Of a DNA stretch of 64,000 nt, positions 40,331 to 56,800 are shown piece by piece. Positions within the stretch are counted from its first letter, which is position 1. Each line of letters begins with the position of its first letter. The translations under genes were made by a program, and so were the position numbers. The notes under the pieces were generated by a model. That model was not told the origin of the DNA. It saw only the letters and a program-made list of their open reading frames with translations, and searched no databases. The stretch is taken from positions 274,097,426 through 274,161,425 of the forward strand of contig CP136063.1 in NCBI GenBank assembly GCA_032622095.1. The letters run 5' to 3'. Source of the stretch: Siphonodentalium dalli. Lineage: Eukaryota > Mollusca > Scaphopoda > Gadilida > Siphonodentaliidae.

Positions 40331-43300
40331 AATAGACTAACAATGAGCGTTCTTTATTTCTAACATACCATGACTAATACTAACAATGAACGGTCTTATT
40401 TTTAACATACAATGAGTAAGACTAACATTGAACGCTCTGTATTTGTAACATACCAGGCATAAGACTAACAATGAACGATCTTTATTTGTAACATACCATG
40501 AATATACTAACAATGAACGCTTTTTATGTGTATCATACCAGGAATAAGACTAACAATGAACGCTCTTTATTTGTAACATACCATGAACAAGAATAACAAT
40601 GGACGGTCTTTATTTGTAACATACCACGAATAGACTAACAATGAACGCTCTTCAATTGTAACATACCAGGAATAGACTAACAATGAACGCTCTTTATTTG
40701 TAACATACCAGGAATAGACTAACAATGAACGCTCTTTATTTGTAACATACCAGGGATAGACCAACAATTAACGCTCTTTATTTGTAATATACCATGAATA
40801 GACTAACAATGAACGTTCTTTATTTGTAACATACCATGAATAAACTAACAATGAACGTTCTTTATTTGTAACATACCAGGAATAAGACAAACAATGAACG
40901 CTCTTTATTTGTAACATACCATGAATAGTCTTACAATGAACGCTCTTTATTTGTAACATAACATGAATAGACTAGCAATGAACGCTCTTTATTAGTAACA
41001 TACCAGGAATATAATAACAATGAATGCTCTTTATTTGTAACATACCAGGAATAGACTAACAATGAACGCTCTTTATTTGGAACATACCATGAATAGACTA
41101 AAAATGAACGTTCTTTATTTGTAACATACCAGGAATAGAGTAACAATGAACGCTCTTTATTTGTAACATACCAGGAATAGACTAACAATGAACGCTCTTT
41201 ATTTGTAACTTACCAGGAATAGACTAACAATGAACGTTCTTTATTTGTAACATTCCAGGAATATACTAACAATGAGCGTTCTTTATTTGTAGCATATTAG
41301 GAGTAAGACTAACAATGAAAGTTCTTTATTTTTAACATACAATGAGTAAGACTAACAATGAACGCTCTATATTTGTAACATACCAGGCATAAGACTAACA
41401 ATGAACGATCTTTATTTGTAACATACCATGAATATATTAACAATGAACGCTTTTTATGTGTATCATATCAGGAATAAGACTAACAATGAACGCTCTTTAT
41501 TTGTAACATACCATGAATAAGAATAACAATGGACGGTCTTTATTTGTAACATACCACGAATAGACTAACAATGAACGCTCTTTAATTGTAACATACCAGG
41601 AATAGACTAACAATGAACGCTCTTTATTTGTAACATACCAGGAATAGACTAACAATGAACGCTCTTTATTTGTAACATACCAGGGATAGACTAACAATTT
41701 ACGCTCTTTATTTGTAATATACCATGAATAGACTAACAATGAACGTTTTTTATTTGTAACAAACCAGGAATAGACTAACTATGAGCGTTCTTTATTTGTA
41801 ACATACCAGGAGTAAGACTAGCAATGAACACTCTTTATTTGTAACATACCAGGAGTAAGACTAACAATGAGCGTTCTTTATATGTAACATACCAGTAATA
41901 TACTATCTATCAACGCTCTTTATATGTAACATACCAGGAGTAAGGCTAACAATGAGCGTTCTTTATTTTTAACATACCAGGAATAAGATTAACAAGGAAC
42001 GCTCTTTATTGGTAATATACAATGAGTAGAGTAACAATGAACGCTCTTTATGTGTAATAAACCAGGAATAAGACTAACAATGCACGATCATTATTTGTAA
42101 CATACCATGAATATACTAACAAGGAACGCTCTTTATTTGTAACATACCAGGAATAGACTAACAATGAGCGTTCTTTATTGGTAACATACCAGGAGTAAGA
42201 CTAACAATGAACGCTCTTTATTTAAAACATATCAGGAATAGACTAACAATGAGCGTTCTTTATTTGTAACATACAAGGAGTAAGACTAACAATGAACGCT
42301 CTTTATTTGTAACAGACCAGGAATAGACTATATAACAATGAGCGTTATTTATTTGTAACAAACCAGGAATAGACTAACAATGAACGCTCTTTATTTTTAA
42401 CATACAATGTGTAAGGCTAACAATGAACGCTCTTTATTTGTAACATACCAGGAATAAGACTAACAATGAACGATCTTTATTTGTAACATGCCATGAATAT
42501 ACTAACAAGGAACGCTCTTTATTTGTAACATACAAGACTAACAATGAACGGTCTTTATTGGTAACAAACAATACATAGACTAACAATGAACGCTCTTTAT
42601 GTGTAACATACCAGGAATAAGACTACCAATGGACGTGCTTTGTTGGTTACATACCAGGAATAGACTAACAATAAACGCTCTTTGTTTGTAACATACCAGG
42701 AATAGACTAACAATGAACGCTCTTTATTTGTAACATACCAGGAATAAGACTAACAATGAATGATCTGTATTGGTAACATACCAGGAATAGACTAACAATG
42801 AACGCTCATTATTGGTTATTTACCATGGGGTGACTAACAGAGAACGCTCTTTATTTGTAACATACCACGAATAAGACTAACAATGGACGTTCTTTGTTGG
42901 TTACATACCAGGAATAGACTAACAATGAACGCTCTTTATTTGTAACATACCAGGAATAAGACTAACAATGAGCGTTCTTTATTTGTAACATACCAGGAAT
43001 AGACTAACAATGAACGCTCTTTATTTGTAACATACCAGGAATAGACTAACAATGGGCATTCTATATTGGTAACATACCAGGAGTAAGACTAACAATGAAC
43101 GCTCTTTATTTATAACATACCAGGAATAGACTAACAATGAGCGTTCTTCATTTGTAACATACCAGGAATAAGACTAACAATGAACGCTCTTTATTTTTAA
43201 CATACCAGGAATAGACTATATAGCAATGAGCGTTCTTTATTTGTAACATACTAGGAATAGACTAACAATGAACGCTCTTTATTTGTAACATACCAGGAAT

Positions 43301-44394
43301 AGACTAACAATGAACGTTCTTTATTTGTAACATACATGGAATAAGACTAACAATGGACGTTCTTTATTTGTAACATACCAGGAATAGACTAACAATGAGC
43401 GTTCTTTATTTGTAACATACCAGGAATAAGACTAGCAATGAACGTTCTGTATTTGTAACATACCAGGAATAGACTAGCAATGAACGCTCTTTATTTGTAA
43501 CATACCAGGAATAGACTAACAATGGACGTTCTTTATTTGTAACATACCAGGAATAGACTAACAATGGACGTTCTTTATGTGTAACATACCAGGAATAGAC
43601 TAACAATGAGCGTTCTTTATTTGTAACATACCAGGAATAAGACCAACAATGGACGTTCTTTATTTGTAACATATCAGGAATAGACTATCAATGGACACTC
43701 TTTATTTGTAACGTACCAGGAATATACTAGCAATGAACGCTCTTTGTTTGTAACATACCATGAATAGACTAGCAATGAACGCTTTTTATTTGTTACATAC
43801 AAGTAATAGACTAAAAATGAGCGTTCGTTATTTGTAACATACCATGAATAGACTAACAATGAACGCTCTTTATTTGTAACATACCAGGAATAGACTAGCA
43901 ATGAACGCTCTTTATGTGTAACATACCAGGAATATACTAACAATGATCGTTCTTTATTTGTAACATACCATGAATATACTAGCAATGAGCGTTCTTTATT
44001 TGTAACATACCAGGAATAGACTAACAATGAACGCTCTTTATTTGTAACATACCAGGAATAGACTAACAATGAGCGTTCTTTATTTGTAACATACCAGGAA
44101 TAGACTAACAATGAACGCTCTTTATTTGTAACATACCAGGAATAGACTAACAATGAGCATTCTGTGTTGGTTACATACCACGAATAAGACGAGCAATGAG
44201 CGCACTTTATTTGTAACATACCAGGAATAGATTAGCAATGCACGCTCTTTATTTGTAACATACCAGGAATAGACTAACAATGAACGCTCTGTATTTGTAA
44301 CATACCAGTAATAGATAAACAATTAACGCTCTTTATTTGTAACATACCAGGAATAAGACTAACAATGAACGCTCATTATTGGTATGTGAATGAT

Positions 44395-45187
44395 CTTTAT
44401 TTGTAACATACCATGAATAAGACTAACAATGGACGTACTTTGTTGGTTAGATACCAGGAATAAGACAGGCAATGAACGCTCTTTATTTGTAACATACCAT
44501 GAATAAGACTAGCAATGGACGTTCTTTGTTGGTTAAATACCAGGAATAAGACTAGCAATGCACGCTCTTTATTTGTAACATACCAGGAGTAAGACTAACA
44601 ATGAACGCTCTTTATTGGTAACATACCAGGAGTAAGACTAACAATGGACGTTCTTTGTTGGTTACATACCAGGGATAAGACTAGCAATGAACGCTCTTTA
44701 TTTGTAACATACCATGAATAAGACTAACAATGGACGTTCTTTGTTGGTTACATACCAGGAATAAGACTAGCAATAAACGCTCTTTATTTGTAACATATCA
44801 GGAGTAAGACTAACAATGAACGCTCTTTATTTGTAACTTACCAAGAGTAAGACTAACAATGGACGTTATTTGTTGGTTACATACCAGGGATAAGACTAGC
44901 AATGAACGCTCTTTATTTGTAACATACAATGAATAAGACTAACAATTGACGTTCTTTGTTGGTTACATACCAGAAATAAGACTAGCAATGAAAGCTCTTT
45001 ATTTTTAACATACCATGAATAAGACTAACAATGGACGTTCTTTGTTGGTTACATACCAGGATTAAGTCTAGCAATGAACGCTCTTTATTTGTAACATACC
45101 ATGAGTAAGACTAACTATGAACGCGCTTTATTTGTAACATACCAGGAATATACCAACAATGGACGTTCTTTGTTGGTTACATACCAG
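44395..45187 (+). repeat. GTTGGTTAC-rich dimer cluster 9
   Basis: Counterpart of 21650-22439, following the truncated monomer at 44381. It ends exactly at the X-to-X unit boundary. Confidence 0.84.
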
Positions 45188-48100
45188 GAATAGACTAACA
45201 ATGAGCGTTCTTTATTTCTAACATACCAGGAGTAAGACTAACAATGAACGCTCTTTATTTTTAACATACCAGGAATAGACTATATAGCAATGAGCGTTCT
45301 TTATTTGTAACATACTAGGAATAGACTAACAATGAACGCTCTTTATTTGTAACATACCAGGAATAGACTAACAATGAACGTTCTTTATTTGTAACATACC
45401 TGGAATAAGACTAACAATGGACGTTCTTTATTTGTAACATACCAGGAATAGACTAACAATGAGCGTTCTTTATTTGTAACATACCAGGAATAAGACTAGC
45501 AATGAACGTTCTGTATTTGTAACATACCAGGAATAGACTAGCAATGAACGCTCTTTATTTGTAACATACCAGGAATAGACTAACAATGGACGTTCTTTAT
45601 TTGTAACATACCAGGAATAGACTAACAATGGACGTTCTTTATGTGTAACATACCAGGAATAGACTAACAATGAACGTTCTTTATTTGTAACATACCAGGA
45701 ATAAGACCAACAATGGACGTTCTTTATTTGTAACATATCAGGAATAGACTATCAATGGACACTCTTTATTTGTAACGTACCAGGAATATACTAGCAATGA
45801 ACGCTCTTTGTTTGTAACATACCATGAATAGACTAGCAATGAACGCGTTTTATTTGTTACATACAAGTAATAGACTAAAAATGAGCGTTCGTTATTTGTA
45901 ACATACCATGAATAGACTAACAATGAACGCTCTTTATTTGTAACATACCAGGAATAGACTAGCAATGAACGCTCTTTATGTGTAACATACCAGGAATATA
46001 CTAACAATGATCGTTCTTTATTTGTAACATACCATGAATATACTAGCAATGAGCGTTCTTTATTTGTAACATACCAGGAATAGACTAACAATGAACGCTC
46101 TTTATTTGTAACATACCAGGAATAGACTAACAATGAGCGTTCTTTATTTGTAACATACCAGGAATAGACTAACAATGAACGATCTTTATTTGTAACATAC
46201 CAGGAATAGACTAACAATGAGCATTCTGTGTTGGTTACATACCACGAATAAGACTAGCAATGAACGCACTTTATTTGTAACATACCAGGAATAGATTAGC
46301 AATTCACGCTCTTTATTTGTAACATACCAGGTATTGACTAACAATGAACGCTCTGTATTTGTAACATACCAGGAATAGATAAACAATGAACGATCTTTAT
46401 TTGTAACATGCCATGAATATACTAACAAGGAACGCTCTTTATTTGTAACATACAATGATCAAGACTAACAATGAACGGTCTTTATTGGTAACAAACAATA
46501 CATAGACTAACAATGAACGCTCTTTATGTGTAACATACCAGGAATAAGACTACCAATGGACGTTCTTTGTTGGTTACATACCAGGAATAGACTAACAATA
46601 AACGCTCTTTGTTTGTAACATACCAGGAATAGACTAACAATGAACGCTCTTTATTTGTAACATACCAGGAATAAGACTAACAATGAATGATCTTTATTGG
46701 TAACATACCAGGAATAGACTAACAATGATCGCTCATTATTGGTTATTTACCATGAGGTGACTAACAGAGAACGCTCTTTATGTGTAACATACCATGAATA
46801 AGACTTACAATGGACGTTCTTTGTTGGTTACATACCAGGAATAGACTAACAATGAACGCTCTTTATTTGTAACATACCAGGAATAAGACTAACAATGAGC
46901 GTTCTTTATTTGTAACATACCAGGAATAGACTAACAATGAACGCTCTTTATTTGTAACATACCAGGAATAGACTAACAATGGGCATTCTATATTGGTAAC
47001 ATACCAGCAGTAAGACTAACAATGAACGCTCTTTATTTATAACATACCAGGAATAGACTAACAATGAGCGTTCTTCATTTGTAACATACCAGGAGTAAGA
47101 CTAACAATGAACGCTCTTTATTTTTAACATACCAGGAATAGACTATATAGCAATGAGCGTTCTTTATTTGTAACATACTAGGAATAGACTAACAATGAAC
47201 GCTCTTTATTTGTAACATACCAGGAATAGACTAACAATGAACGTTCTTTATTTGTAACATACCTGGAATAAGACTAACAATGGACGTTCTTTATTTGTAA
47301 CATACCAGGAATAGACTAACAATGAGCGTTCTTTATTTGTAACATACCAGGAATAAGACTAGCAATGAACGTTCTGTATTTGTAACATACCAGGAATAGA
47401 CTAGCAATGAATGCTCTTTATTTGTAACATACCAGGAATAGACTAACAATGGACGTTCTTTATTTGTAACATACCAGGAATAGACTAACAATGGACGTTC
47501 TTTATGTGTAACATACCAGGAATAAGACCAACAATGGACGTTCTTTATTTGTAACATATCAGGAATAGACTATCAATGGACACTCTTTATTTGTAACGTA
47601 CCAGGAATATACTAGCAATGAACGCTCTTTGTTTGTAACATACCATGAATAGACTAGCAATGAACGCTTTTTATTTGTTACATACAAGTAATAGACTAAA
47701 AATGAGCGTTCGTTATTTGTAACATACCATGAATAGACTAACAATGAACGCTCTTTATTTGTAACATACCAGGAATAGACTAGCAATGAACGCTCTTTAT
47801 GTGTAACATACCAGGAATATACTAACAATGATCGTTCTTTATTTGTAACATACCATGAATATACTAGCAATGAGCGTTCTTTATTTGTAACATACCAGGA
47901 ATAGACTAACAATGAACGCTCTTTATTTGTAACATACCAGGAATAGACTAACAATGAGCGTTCTTTATTTGTAACATACCAGGAATAGACTAACAATGAG
48001 CAGTCTGTGTTGGTTACATACCACGAATAAGACTAGCAATGAACGCACTTTATTTGTAACATACCAGGAATAGATTAGCAATGAACGCTCTTTATTTGTA

Positions 48101-48239
48101 ACATACCAGGTATTGACTAACAATGAACGCTCTGTATTTGTAACATACCAGGAATAGATAAACAATTAACGCTCTTTATTTGTAACATACCAGGAATAAG
48201 ACTAACAATGAACGCTCATTATTGGTATGTGAATTATCT

Positions 48240-49030
48240 TTATTTGTAACATACCATGAATAAGACTAACAATGGACGTACTTTGTTGGTTACATACCAG
48301 GAATAAGACAGGCAATGAACGCTCTTTATTTGTAACATACCATGAATAAGACTAGCAATGGACGTTCTTTGTTGGTTACATACCAGGAATAAGACTAACA
48401 ATGAACGCTCTTTATTTGTAACATACCAGGAGTAAGACTAACAATGAACGCTCTTTATTGGTAACATACCAGGAGTAAGACTAACAATGGACGTTCTTTG
48501 TTGGTTACATACCAGGGATAAGACTAGCAATGAACGCTCTTTATTTGTAACATACCATGAATAAGACTAACAATGGACGTTCTTTGTTGGTTACATACCA
48601 GGAATAAGACTAGCAATAAACGCTCTTTATTTGTAACATATCAGGAGTAAGACTAACAATGAACGCTCTTTATTTGTAACTTACCAAGAGTAAGACTAAC
48701 AATGGACGTTATTTGTTGGTTACATACCAGGGATAAGACTAGCAATGAACGCTCTTTATTTGTAACATACAATGAATAAGACTAACAATTGACGTTCTTT
48801 GTTGGTTACATACCAGAAATAAGACTAGCAATGAAAGCTCTTTATTTTTAACATACCATGAATAAGACTAACAATGGACGTTCTTTGTTGGTTACATACC
48901 AGGATTAAGTCTAGCAATGAACGCTCTTTATTTGTAACATACCATGAGTAAGACTAGCAATGAACGCTCTTTATTTGTAACATACCATGAATAAGACTAA
49001 CAATGGACGTTCTTTGTTGGTTACATACCA
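48240..49030 (+). repeat. GTTGGTTAC-rich dimer cluster 10
   Basis: Counterpart of 16790-17580 at +31,450 bp. It reads TCAGGAGTAAG near 48641 where the earlier copy reads TCAGAAGTAAG. Confidence 0.84.
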
Positions 49031-52000
49031 GGAATAGACTAACAATGAGCGTTCTTTATTTCTAACATACCATGACTAATACTAACAATGAACGGTCTTA
49101 TTTTTAACATACAATGAGTAAGACTAACATTGAACGCTCTGTATTTGTAACATACCAGGCATAAGACTAACAATGAACGATCTTTATTTGTAACATACCA
49201 TGAATATACTAACAATGAACGCTTTTTATGTGTATCATACCAGGAATAAGACTAACAATGAACGCTCTTTATTTGTAACATACCATGAACAAGAATAACA
49301 ATGGACGGTCTTTATTTGTAACATACCACGAATAGACTAACAATGAACGCTCTTCAATTGTAACATACCAGGAATAGACTAACAATGAACGCTCTTTATT
49401 TGTAACATACCAGGAATAGACTAACAATGAACGCTCTTTATTTGTAACATACCAGGGATAGACCAACAATTAACGCTCTTTATTTGTAATATACCATGAA
49501 TAGACTAACAATGAACGTTCTTTATTTGTAACATACCATGAATAAACTAACAATGAACGTTCTTTATTTGTAACATACCAGGAATAAGACAAACAATGAA
49601 CGCTCTTTATTTGTAACATACCATGAATAGTCTTACAATGAACGCTCTTTATTTGTAACATAACATGAATAGACTAGCAATGAACGCTCTTTATTAGTAA
49701 CATACCAGGAATATAATAACAATGAATGCTCTTTATTTGTAACATACCAGGAATAGACTAACAATGAACGCTCTTTATTTGGAACATACCATGAATAGAC
49801 TAAAAATGAACGTTCTTTATTTGTAACATACCAGGAATAGAGTAACAATGAACGCTCTTTATTTGTAACATACCAGGAATAGACTAACAATGAACGCTCT
49901 TTATTTGTAACTTACCAGGAATAGACTAACAATGAACGTTCTTTATTTGTAACATTCCAGGAATATACTAACAATGAGCGTTCTTTATTTGTAGCATATT
50001 AGGAGTAAGACTAACAATGAAAGTTCTTTATTTTTAACATACAATGAGTAAGACTAACAATGAACGCTCTATATTTGTAACATACCAGGCATAAGACTAA
50101 CAATGAACGATCTTTATTTGTAACATACCATGAATATATTAACAATGAACGCTTTTTATGTGTATCATATCAGGAATAAGACTAACAATGAACGCTCTTT
50201 ATTTGTAACATACCATGAATAAGAATAACAATGGACGGTCTTTATTTGTAACATACCACGAATAGACTAACAATGAACGCTCTTTAATTGTAACATACCA
50301 GGAATAGACTAACAATGAACGCTCTTTATTTGTAACATACCAGGAATAGACTAACAATGAACGCTCTTTATTTGTAACATACCAGGGATAGACTAACAAT
50401 TTACGCTCTTTATTTGTAATATACCATGAATAGACTAACAATGAACGTTTTTTATTTGTAACAAACCAGGAATAGACTAACTATGAGCGTTCTTTATTTG
50501 TAACATACCAGGAGTAAGACTAGCAATGAACACTCTTTATTTGTAACATACCAGGAGTAAGACTAACAATGAGCGTTCTTTATATGTAACATACCAGTAA
50601 TATACTATCTATCAACGCTCTTTATATGTAACATACCAGGAGTAAGGCTAACAATGAGCGTTCTTTATTTTTAACATACCAGGAATAAGATTAACAAGGA
50701 ACGCTCTTTATTGGTAATATACAATGAGTAGAGTAACAATGAACGCTCTTTATGTGTAATAAACCAGGAATAAGACTAACAATGCACGATCATTATTTGT
50801 AACATACCATGAATATACTAACAAGGAACGCTCTTTATTTGTAACATACCAGGAATAGACTAACAATGAGCGTTCTTTATTGGTAACATACCAGGAGTAA
50901 GACTAACAATGAACGCTCTTTATTTAAAACATATCAGGAATAGACTAACAATGAGCGTTCTTTATTTGTAACATACAAGGAGTAAGACTAACAATGAACG
51001 CTCTTTATTTGTAACAGACCAGGAATAGACTATATAACAATGAGCGTTATTTATTTGTAACAAACCAGGAATAGACTAACAATGAACGCTCTTTATTTTT
51101 AACATACAATGTGTAAGGCTAACAATGAACGCTCTTTATTTGTAACATACCAGGAATAAGACTAACAATGAACGATCTTTATTTGTAACATGCCATGAAT
51201 ATACTAACAAGGAACGCTCTTTATTTGTAACATACAAGACTAACAATGAACGGTCTTTATTGGTAACAAACAATACATAGACTAACAATGAACGCTCTTT
51301 ATGTGTAACATACCAGGAATAAGACTACCAATGGACGTGCTTTGTTGGTTACATACCAGGAATAGACTAACAATAAACGCTCTTTGTTTGTAACATACCA
51401 GGAATAGACTAACAATGAACGCTCTTTATTTGTAACATACCAGGAATAAGACTAACAATGAATGATCTGTATTGGTAACATACCAGGAATAGACTAACAA
51501 TGAACGCTCATTATTGGTTATTTACCATGGGGTGACTAACAGAGAACGCTCTTTATTTGTAACATACCACGAATAAGACTAACAATGGACGTTCTTTGTT
51601 GGTTACATACCAGGAATAGACTAACAATGAACGCTCTTTATTTGTAACATACCAGGAATAAGACTAACAATGAGCGTTCTTTATTTGTAACATACCAGGA
51701 ATAGACTAACAATGAACGCTCTTTATTTGTAACATACCAGGAATAGACTAACAATGGGCATTCTATATTGGTAACATACCAGGAGTAAGACTAACAATGA
51801 ACGCTCTTTATTTATAACATACCAGGAATAGACTAACAATGAGCGTTCTTCATTTGTAACATACCAGGAATAAGACTAACAATGAACGCTCTTTATTTTT
51901 AACATACCAGGAATAGACTATATAGCAATGAGCGTTCTTTATTTGTAACATACTAGGAATAGACTAACAATGAACGCTCTTTATTTGTAACATACCAGGA

Positions 52001-53096
52001 ATAGACTAACAATGAACGTTCTTTATTTGTAACATACATGGAATAAGACTAACAATGGACGTTCTTTATTTGTAACATACCAGGAATAGACTAACAATGA
52101 GCGTTCTTTATTTGTAACATACCAGGAATAAGACTAGCAATGAACGTTCTGTATTTGTAACATACCAGGAATAGACTAGCAATGAACGCTCTTTATTTGT
52201 AACATACCAGGAATAGACTAACAATGGACGTTCTTTATTTGTAACATACCAGGAATAGACTAACAATGGACGTTCTTTATGTGTAACATACCAGGAATAG
52301 ACTAACAATGAGCGTTCTTTATTTGTAACATACCAGGAATAAGACCAACAATGGACGTTCTTTATTTGTAACATATCAGGAATAGACTATCAATGGACAC
52401 TCTTTATTTGTAACGTACCAGGAATATACTAGCAATGAACGCTCTTTGTTTGTAACATACCATGAATAGACTAGCAATGAACGCTTTTTATTTGTTACAT
52501 ACAAGTAATAGACTAAAAATGAGCGTTCGTTATTTGTAACATACCATGAATAGACTAACAATGAACGCTCTTTATTTGTAACATACCAGGAATAGACTAG
52601 CAATGAACGCTCTTTATGTGTAACATACCAGGAATATACTAACAATGATCGTTCTTTATTTGTAACATACCATGAATATACTAGCAATGAGCGTTCTTTA
52701 TTTGTAACATACCAGGAATAGACTAACAATGAACGCTCTTTATTTGTAACATACCAGGAATAGACTAACAATGAGCGTTCTTTATTTGTAACATACCAGG
52801 AATAGACTAACAATGAACGCTCTTTATTTGTAACATACCAGGAATAGACTAACAATGAGCATTCTGTGTTGGTTACATACCACGAATAAGACGAGCAATG
52901 AGCGCACTTTATTTGTAACATACCAGGAATAGATTAGCAATGCACGCTCTTTATTTGTAACATACCAGGAATAGACTAACAATGAACGCTCTGTATTTGT
53001 AACATACCAGTAATAGATAAACAATTAACGCTCTTTATTTGTAACATACCAGGAATAAGACTAACAATGAACGCTCATTATTGGTATGTGAATGAT

Positions 53097-53889
53097 CTTT
53101 ATTTGTAACATACCATGAATAAGACTAACAATGGACGTACTTTGTTGGTTAGATACCAGGAATAAGACAGGCAATGAACGCTCTTTATTTGTAACATACC
53201 ATGAATAAGACTAGCAATGGACGTTCTTTGTTGGTTAAATACCAGGAATAAGACTAGCAATGCACGCTCTTTATTTGTAACATACCAGGAGTAAGACTAA
53301 CAATGAACGCTCTTTATTGGTAACATACCAGGAGTAAGACTAACAATGGACGTTCTTTGTTGGTTACATACCAGGGATAAGACTAGCAATGAACGCTCTT
53401 TATTTGTAACATACCATGAATAAGACTAACAATGGACGTTCTTTGTTGGTTACATACCAGGAATAAGACTAGCAATAAACGCTCTTTATTTGTAACATAT
53501 CAGGAGTAAGACTAACAATGAACGCTCTTTATTTGTAACTTACCAAGAGTAAGACTAACAATGGACGTTATTTGTTGGTTACATACCAGGGATAAGACTA
53601 GCAATGAACGCTCTTTATTTGTAACATACAATGAATAAGACTAACAATTGACGTTCTTTGTTGGTTACATACCAGAAATAAGACTAGCAATGAAAGCTCT
53701 TTATTTTTAACATACCATGAATAAGACTAACAATGGACGTTCTTTGTTGGTTACATACCAGGATTAAGTCTAGCAATGAACGCTCTTTATTTGTAACATA
53801 CCATGAGTAAGACTAACTATGAACGCGCTTTATTTGTAACATACCAGGAATATACCAACAATGGACGTTCTTTGTTGGTTACATACCAG
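53097..53889 (+). repeat. GTTGGTTAC-rich dimer cluster 11
   Basis: Counterpart of 21650-22439 at +31,450 bp, following the truncated monomer at 53083. Confidence 0.84.
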
Positions 53890-56800
53890 GAATAGACTAA
53901 CAATGAGCGTTCTTTATTTCTAACATACCAGGAGTAAGACTAACAATGAACGCTCTTTATTTTTAACATACCAGGAATAGACTATATAGCAATGAGCGTT
54001 CTTTATTTGTAACATACTAGGAATAGACTAACAATGAACGCTCTTTATTTGTAACATACCAGGAATAGACTAACAATGAACGTTCTTTATTTGTAACATA
54101 CCTGGAATAAGACTAACAATGGACGTTCTTTATTTGTAACATACCAGGAATAGACTAACAATGAGCGTTCTTTATTTGTAACATACCAGGAATAAGACTA
54201 GCAATGAACGTTCTGTATTTGTAACATACCAGGAATAGACTAGCAATGAACGCTCTTTATTTGTAACATACCAGGAATAGACTAACAATGGACGTTCTTT
54301 ATTTGTAACATACCAGGAATAGACTAACAATGGACGTTCTTTATGTGTAACATACCAGGAATAGACTAACAATGAACGTTCTTTATTTGTAACATACCAG
54401 GAATAAGACCAACAATGGACGTTCTTTATTTGTAACATATCAGGAATAGACTATCAATGGACACTCTTTATTTGTAACGTACCAGGAATATACTAGCAAT
54501 GAACGCTCTTTGTTTGTAACATACCATGAATAGACTAGCAATGAACGCGTTTTATTTGTTACATACAAGTAATAGACTAAAAATGAGCGTTCGTTATTTG
54601 TAACATACCATGAATAGACTAACAATGAACGCTCTTTATTTGTAACATACCAGGAATAGACTAGCAATGAACGCTCTTTATGTGTAACATACCAGGAATA
54701 TACTAACAATGATCGTTCTTTATTTGTAACATACCATGAATATACTAGCAATGAGCGTTCTTTATTTGTAACATACCAGGAATAGACTAACAATGAACGC
54801 TCTTTATTTGTAACATACCAGGAATAGACTAACAATGAGCGTTCTTTATTTGTAACATACCAGGAATAGACTAACAATGAACGATCTTTATTTGTAACAT
54901 ACCAGGAATAGACTAACAATGAGCATTCTGTGTTGGTTACATACCACGAATAAGACTAGCAATGAACGCACTTTATTTGTAACATACCAGGAATAGATTA
55001 GCAATTCACGCTCTTTATTTGTAACATACCAGGTATTGACTAACAATGAACGCTCTGTATTTGTAACATACCAGGAATAGATAAACAATGAACGATCTTT
55101 ATTTGTAACATGCCATGAATATACTAACAAGGAACGCTCTTTATTTGTAACATACAATGATCAAGACTAACAATGAACGGTCTTTATTGGTAACAAACAA
55201 TACATAGACTAACAATGAACGCTCTTTATGTGTAACATACCAGGAATAAGACTACCAATGGACGTTCTTTGTTGGTTACATACCAGGAATAGACTAACAA
55301 TAAACGCTCTTTGTTTGTAACATACCAGGAATAGACTAACAATGAACGCTCTTTATTTGTAACATACCAGGAATAAGACTAACAATGAATGATCTTTATT
55401 GGTAACATACCAGGAATAGACTAACAATGATCGCTCATTATTGGTTATTTACCATGAGGTGACTAACAGAGAACGCTCTTTATTTGTAACATACCATGAA
55501 TAAGACTTACAATGGACGTTCTTTGTTGGTTACATACCAGGAATAGACTAACAATGAACGCTCTTTATTTGTAACATACCAGGAATAAGACTAACAATGA
55601 GCGTTCTTTATTTGTAACATACCAGGAATAGACTAACAATGAACGCTCTTTATTTGTAACATACCAGGAATAGACTAACAATGGGCATTCTATATTGGTA
55701 ACATACCAGCAGTAAGACTAACAATGAACGCTCTTTATTTATAACATACCAGGAATAGACTAACAATGAGCGTTCTTCATTTGTAACATACCAGGAGTAA
55801 GACTAACAATGAACGCTCTTTATTTTTAACATACCAGGAATAGACTATATAGCAATGAGCGTTCTTTATTTGTAACATACTAGGAATAGACTAACAATGA
55901 ACGCTCTTTATTTGTAACATACCAGGAATAGACTAACAATGAACGTTCTTTATTTGTAACATACCTGGAATAAGACTAACAATGGACGTTCTTTATTTGT
56001 AACATACCAGGAATAGACTAACAATGAGCGTTCTTTATTTGTAACATACCAGGAATAAGACTAGCAATGAACGTTCTGTATTTGTAACATACCAGGAATA
56101 GACTAGCAATGAATGCTCTTTATTTGTAACATACCAGGAATAGACTAACAATGGACGTTCTTTATTTGTAACATACCAGGAATAGACTAACAATGGACGT
56201 TCTTTATGTGTAACATACCAGGAATAAGACCAACAATGGACGTTCTTTATTTGTAACATATCAGGAATAGACTATCAATGGACACTCTTTATTTGTAACG
56301 TACCAGGAATATACTAGCAATGAACGCTCTTTGTTTGTAACATACCATGAATAGACTAGCAATGAACGCTTTTTATTTGTTACATACAAGTAATAGACTA
56401 AAAATGAGCGTTCGTTATTTGTAACATACCATGAATAGACTAACAATGAACGCTCTTTATTTGTAACATACCAGGAATAGACTAGCAATGAACGCTCTTT
56501 ATGTGTAACATACCAGGAATATACTAACAATGATCGTTCTTTATTTGTAACATACCATGAATATACTAGCAATGAGCGTTCTTTATTTGTAACATACCAG
56601 GAATAGACTAACAATGAACGCTCTTTATTTGTAACATACCAGGAATAGACTAACAATGAGCGTTCTTTATTTGTAACATACCAGGAATAGACTAACAATG
56701 AGCAGTCTGTGTTGGTTACATACCACGAATAAGACTAGCAATGAACGCACTTTATTTGTAACATACCAGGAATAGATTAGCAATGAACGCTCTTTATTTG

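Larger units (their letters stand above)
13738..45187 (+). repeat. 31,450 bp super-repeat, complete copy
   Basis: This contains, in order, X, truncated Y, JKL, two P units and X. Its first 18.8 kb reappear at 45188-64000 with no net length change. Examples are 17819 to 49269, 26520 to 57970, 29359 to 60809 and 31221 to 62671, all exactly 31,450 bp. I found seven substitutions between the two copies by eye: 16362, 17195, 20395, 23120, 23262, 27703, and 27369 against 58819. A full alignment may find a few more. The left boundary is placed where the match begins, near 13738. Confidence 0.85.
36486..45187 (+). repeat. 8.7 kb higher-order unit X, copy 2
   Basis: This matches copy 1 (13738-22439) at a constant offset of 22,748 bp (14020 to 36768, 17819 to 40567, 20926 to 43674). 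It carries the X markers AACATTCCAGG near 41253 and GTTAGATACCAGG near 44448. It contains dimer clusters at about 39540-40330 and 44395-45187. The next unit repeats it head to tail with a period of 8,702 bp. Confidence 0.88.
45188..53889 (+). repeat. 8.7 kb higher-order unit X, copy 3
   Basis: Direct tandem repeat of 36486-45187 at 8,702 bp (40567 to 49269, 43674 to 52376), and the 31,450 bp partner of copy 1. It begins the second copy of the 31.45 kb super-repeat. Dimer clusters lie at about 48240-49030 and 53097-53889. Confidence 0.88.
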